Below are positions 58,901 through 64,000 of a stretch of 64,000 bases of DNA, one piece after another. This stretch comes from Chrysoperla carnea (lineage: Eukaryota; Arthropoda; Insecta; Neuroptera; Chrysopidae). The notes under the pieces were generated by a model. The model ran no database searches. It saw only the letters and a list, made by a program, of their open reading frames with translations, and was not told the origin of the DNA. The stretch is from NCBI RefSeq assembly GCF_905475395.1, contig NC_058339.1, forward strand, positions 50,787,172 to 50,851,171. Direction: 5' to 3'. Position numbers and translations under genes: made by a program. Position 1 is the first letter of the stretch. Each line of letters starts with the position of its first letter.

Positions 58901-61900
58901 CTATTGTGTTTGTAGGTTTTATGTTTCAAAATGTTATAGTTTTTCGTTAACATAATCTTTGCACAAAACATTTTTACTTTAATACAGAGAATCTATATGG
59001 TATAATAAGCTTTTCAGAATAAGTAAGAACAAAAAAAGAATTGTTTTTCGTATTTTCTCAAGTTGGAGTGAAAAATTTTGCAGATTATTATGAATATAGC
59101 CGCAAGTGAAGAAAAATCCAATTTTTGTTCCTCCTAATATGTTATTTCCTCTTCGCCTATATTATATAGGTATATTTTCATCTGATTGAAATTAGTTTAA
59201 AAATAATAAAATGTTGGTGACTCATTTCTTGGCAATATCTTATATTAAAGGTAATAGATCCATATTATTAATATAATATTTACAATTTAAAAAGTCAATA
59301 CCTTACATATTGTTATTTAATATATTATTTGCATAATACGAATTGAGCTCTTGTTTCAAAAGTTATCAAAAAAGCTTCTTGTACACTGTGCTCTAAATCG
59401 AACATATATTGTATATATTCTTCTGTCACTTAGGGAATATAGGAACTAAAATATATACTTCAAGAAAATGTTGGAACACCTTATCGATGTGATTTATTGC
59501 ACAGAGATGATAGTTAAAGGCATAGAGAGCAACCCAAACTACTTTTCATTTTGATTCATTCACTTCTTCATTCAAAATCACTCCTTTGGCACTATGTTTA
59601 TTAGATTTTGCAGAAGTGTATGCAAAATTATTTATGGATAATCTAGAATAAATGATCGTATCTTCTTGGTGTCACATGAAAAGACTCTAAACCTCTATAC
59701 ATATTTTAAATCGATAAGTTTTATGTTCTGTATATCTGGAATTAGTCTACTGATTCTGTGATTGATCTGGTTTCTTAAAAGCATACATTCTTGCTTCGAG
59801 TTGTTTACTGATTTATTTATTCTAGTTGAATACCTTACTGTAAAGAGAGGGCATTTTCCTCGATTTCCCGTTTCTGCATCCGCCCTCTTTAGATGTCATT
59901 CTCTGGACGTATCAAATATCTTTTTTGTTTTTATATGAAATCATTTTCTTGAAGTTTATTAAGTTGAATCTACGCAAATTCGTTATGAAAGTATATAGTT
60001 AATAAATAATTGGATTCTTGTAGGTGTTTAAAAAGTAAAATGAAACTAATTGTAAATATTTATAAATTCGTTGTTTAAATATAAAAAAACTACTAACGTA
60101 CATTTGTCTCGCATAATTTACGAAAGTAATTGAGAGTTTGACGACGCCGCTACGTTATATTACCTGTTTCAATGAAATATACTAACATTTTCTATTCATT
60201 ATGGTCAACTATAATAGTTTTTTTTAATAATGTTAAATAGTATAAATTATTATTTAAATATTAAAATATTATTAAATTTTTATTTTTTAATATTTTGAAG
60301 GATTTATCTAATTGGCATAATGCCTTTACATTTATTTTTTTAATCGTTAAGCAAGAATTAGTAAATTTATTTTGCCAAATTCATATTATTTTTGCATTTA
60401 AATGAATTAACAAGAAATGGTTTTTTATTAGGTACTATTTTAAATGTTTTGCAATTAACTTGATGAATAATTTAAAATTAGCGAGTGAATTTACGTCTGA
60501 CTTTTTTTTAAATTTCATTGTAAGAATTTTGAAATGAATAGGAATTATTACAAAATCAATAATTACCAATTCCATATTTCGTTGTCGCTGTTGGGAAAAT
60601 CATTTTGCTATGCGACAACCCTTAGCTGAATGTAGAACTACGATATCAGTTGAATAAATACATGAAAATTAAGAAATCGTAGTAACTTACTACAATACTA
60701 TTAAAATTCTTCTTATGTGATAGTTTTGATAGCCATATTGATAGCCATACGCTTACATCAAAAGATTTGAAAAGGGTCAACAAAGATTTTTAGTACTTTC
60801 GAACTTAAAAATGGGCTTTGTCGATAATGAGAAATATTTATGATATTTGTTTTGTTTTGTTTTTTTTTTTTTGCTTTAATAAAAGCTCATTCATGTAACA
60901 AACAGCAGAGAAAAATTATTTTTCGAAAAACAATAAAAACAAACAAGATAAAAGCTAGCAAAGATTTGTTTGTATGTATCACAAAACCGTTTTCCGATTT
61001 TCAGGGGAGTTGTGTCGTTTAAAATGAAATTTTTCGAACTTTTCTGTTTATTCGACTTTAATTCGAATCAATGAGTGAAAATCCCATCTTTCTAGCATGT
61101 ATAGAATAGAAAATCGTTATTTTGGGTTGTTTTTTCATGTCCTCTCTTCACAATTAACAATCAAGTACTTAAAATGCTCAATGAGGGACTTTAACGGGAC
61201 TATATTGTGCTGATGTGAAGAGTCTACGTTCTATTAAAAATTTTGAGTCCTTCTTAATCTATGCAATTTCCCATTGATGAAAAATTACCCTTTTCCGTAA
61301 CAATTTTATTAAATTGTATTTATATAAAAAGAATCAATTTTATTAAATTTACGTCACAGTGTCTGGGGGCTAATAACATTTATGAAATAATAATATATAA
61401 TTTCGAAGCATATGCTGTTTATTTTTCAGTGTATTGAATGTTTGTTTAAGCAAAATTATTGTTTCCATATTTCTCATGTTTTTCCGACCTTTTTTTTTAA
61501 TATTTATTAAATTTTTTTTTTACTTTCATCATGAATTATGGCTTATGATATATTAGAAAATTCATTAGCAGACTAATTTGCAAAGAATAAATGTATTTTT
61601 ATTTCGAAATTTTGTAATGATTTATTAATTCTCTTTATGTTTCTAGAAACTATTTTTTAAACTTAAGTATTAAGAAATCCTTGATTTTATTACTCTTATA
61701 AAATTACTGAAAAAATTAAGCTTAATAAACATAAATTTCTAGTTTAAAAAATGTTACTCATCTTCAAAATATACAATCTCTTCATGTTCATATATTTCTA
61801 GTTAATTAAAAAATTTAATAGATATGTAGGAATACTTTTCTAATAAGATCAATAAACCGTTCAAATAGAAAAAAATAGGAAATGAACTTTGATAATTGTT

Positions 61901-64000
61901 GAATTTTATCTATAAATAATCAGCTATCATCATTTAGCCTAGGTAGGATAACAACCTACAAATAAAAACTATAATGAATTATATTTTTACACAACAGTTG
62001 GCAGATTTCACATTATAATTAAAATGGTTGTTGACCTAAAGGAAAACATAATAGTACGGTTGTTTATGGGAAAAAAATCAATTCGTTGGAAATTCAATTC
62101 AACTTTAATCGACCCTACCCAGAAGCCAGAATAAAGTATTGCAAAACGTTGGATTCGTACTAGCCACCCTCTCTTTACTAATTTACTTTCTCTATCTATA
62201 GAAAATCTGAAATTCGTAATAAAAAGAAATTGACGTTCCCTAATCGAGATAGAAACTATCCTATCTTTTAAGTTGGACCAAAAAATTCCCAACTACAAAT
62301 TTTCATTGAAATCAACGGTTTTGGAGGTAAGCGAACATCGTGACACGGGATTTTTATATATTAAGATAAAGCATTGCGATTGATCTCAGATTTGCCAAAC
62401 TTATGATCGGTTTATTTTTTAATTTTATATATTTTTTTCACATTATCGTCTTTTGTTTTCAATTCAGGCTGGCGGCCTTCTGTATTCAGGCTGGGGACCA
62501 CGTACTTAAGTAGATCCTCTCCTGGAAAGACTTCACAAATAGTTTTTGAAAAGTATATATGTCTTAAAATATCTTAATTTCGAAATCCTCTAAAAATCTG
62601 AATGATTTACTTGAAAAGTTTGAATAAAGAACGAAGTTCGAAGTTCATCTCAATTTCGCATTTAAAATAATCAATTTTTTTTAACTAACATTATTTCTGT
62701 GCATTATAGAGATAACTTGAAAAGCCTGAAGCTTATTTGTCAATTTAAAATCGATCGATCTTTAGCGAATCATAATACTTTTTATTTTCTGATTCATCTT
62801 TACTGTGAATTGAGATTCAAAACTAAAACGAAAAGTTAAATATCTATCAAAACAACAACTAATCGTTAATCTTTTTAGCTAAAGGACCGAACTAATAGAA
62901 CACAATAAGTAAATAATAATTATTCTAAGAAAATCGAATGATGTAAAAATTAAAAGACAGAATATGATTATTAAAAAGATTAATAACTTTTTAACAAACA
63001 CGACGCGACACAGCTTTTTAATTAATATTGCGGAAACTATTATTGAAAATAATTTACAAAATAAAATATTAAAATTTAATATTTTTTAATTATAATTATT
63101 TGTTTGCTTTAATGAAGTGATGATAACATGTTACTCATTCAATTCCTCGTTTAGATGTTTGGCCGAAATTATAGTGCCAATACATCGTTCAAAGTGTAAG
63201 TAATATGCCAAAAAAGTAGTCTAAGGATTTAAAAAAATTTGAAATGAATCACAAATCACAAATTAAAGCAAATTGATTGAGCTTTTATTATAAGAATGAA
63301 ATTTTTGCATTCCTTGGCTATAATTGGCTAAGAAAAACAGAAGTCAATCAAATATTGAGGTGAAATACAAAATTTTTAATTTTAATATGTATTTCCTAAA
63401 ACAATAAATAATTCATAAATGTAATATTTTTCAATGTCGATAAAAATAAACACACCGCAATCTGGAATTGGGTCACTTTAAATGTAATTATGATAAAATT
63501 CTCAAGTTATGTTTTTACATAAATGTACGACCATTTGCCTATCTTTCTAAACTATGTATCAATTCAATATCTAACCAGGCAAACACATTACAAAAGAAAT
63601 TTGTTTTCTAAACGAGTTTAGAATAAAATTAATGTCTACTTAAGTTTTCTAAAATTATCAGATTTTAGCTTTGATATGTTCTTACTTAATTACTATTAGA
63701 TTATAATTTTATATTTTATTATAAAAATATTATAACGAAATCATTATGAATTCTATTGTACTTTGCTTAATAATTTGTTATGAGTCGTAGTTCTATTCAC
63801 TTCCAGAATTCGATTTCTTGAAAAGTAAATTTTTATTCGAATAATAAAAACTGGAATGTCATTATTCGGTTAATGCCATATCTGGTAAATTCAATATATA
63901 TTTTTTTTTAATAAAGAAATCATAGATATATAACATTCTTCCTAAGTAAAATTTCGTGACTAAGTAAGAACGCTATCCTTGCTACATAGAATTACTATGA
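55951..64000. other. long intergenic or intronic stretch without a gene
   Basis: No exon or transposon protein is recognised. 56440-56720 and 62030-62360 are GC-richer. The latter ends TCGTGACACGGGATTTTTAT, resembling the tail of a dispersed insect repeat. The 94-codon - strand frame at 62008-62292 is not recognised. The rest is AT-rich. Confidence 0.4.

Noticed and set aside
62008..62292. A 94-residue gene on the - strand
   Set aside because: Lies in what looks like a dispersed repeat and has no recognisable domain.

Overview
This is an AT-rich (by eye roughly 70-75% A+T) nuclear window from an insect. Two lines of evidence point there: spliced genes with GT-AG introns, and an insect-type troponin C with the arthropod N-terminus and calcium-site pattern. 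Its sequence looks more like beetle, moth or bug troponin C than like Drosophila, but the order cannot be fixed from the window alone. Several dispersed repeats are of types I recognise from arthropod genomes.

Only two genes can be reconstructed in full. The first, on the + strand at 27078-32392, has eight exons. It encodes a 652-residue SPIN90/NCKIPSD-type protein: an N-terminal SH3 domain, a low-complexity linker and the C-terminal helical domain of the SPIN90/Ldb17/Dip1 family, which activates the Arp2/3 complex. The second, on the - strand at 39576-44149, has six coding exons, the first of which contributes only the ATG. It encodes a 152-residue muscle troponin C with canonical calcium sites in EF-hands II and IV. 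Both are actin-related (cortical filament seeding, and thin-filament regulation), but nothing shows that they are co-regulated.

The rest is gene-poor and full of mobile-element debris. 1-9.6 kb holds a foldback-like MITE (1192-1755), a deleted pogo/Tigger element with TA target site and matching ends (2524-3323), a TTAA-flanked MITE (7647-8028) and a tRNA-derived SINE (9320-9617). 10.0-13.9 kb is the most striking part: a very long, apparently perfect inverted repeat (two 473-bp arms, 29-bp loop, 10070-11044), then a dispersed-repeat copy, then about 1.4 kb of a strictly 30-bp-periodic satellite with a 480-bp higher-order unit (11581-12960). 13.9-27 kb is AT-rich with a decayed non-LTR retrotransposon RNase H fragment (about 22566-23020) and one short GC-richer block that could be a terminal exon (17547-17621).

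32.4-39.5 kb and 45-64 kb contain no gene I can support. They carry a hAT transposase remnant (51721-52190), a GC-rich repeat island (48475-48690), copies of dispersed repeats, several hairpins and long AT-rich stretches. A 118-bp palindromic MITE with TA target sites lies about 730 bp upstream of the troponin C start, and a related half-copy lies 1.1 kb upstream of the SPIN90-like gene. No CRISPR array, rRNA gene or functional tRNA gene was seen.
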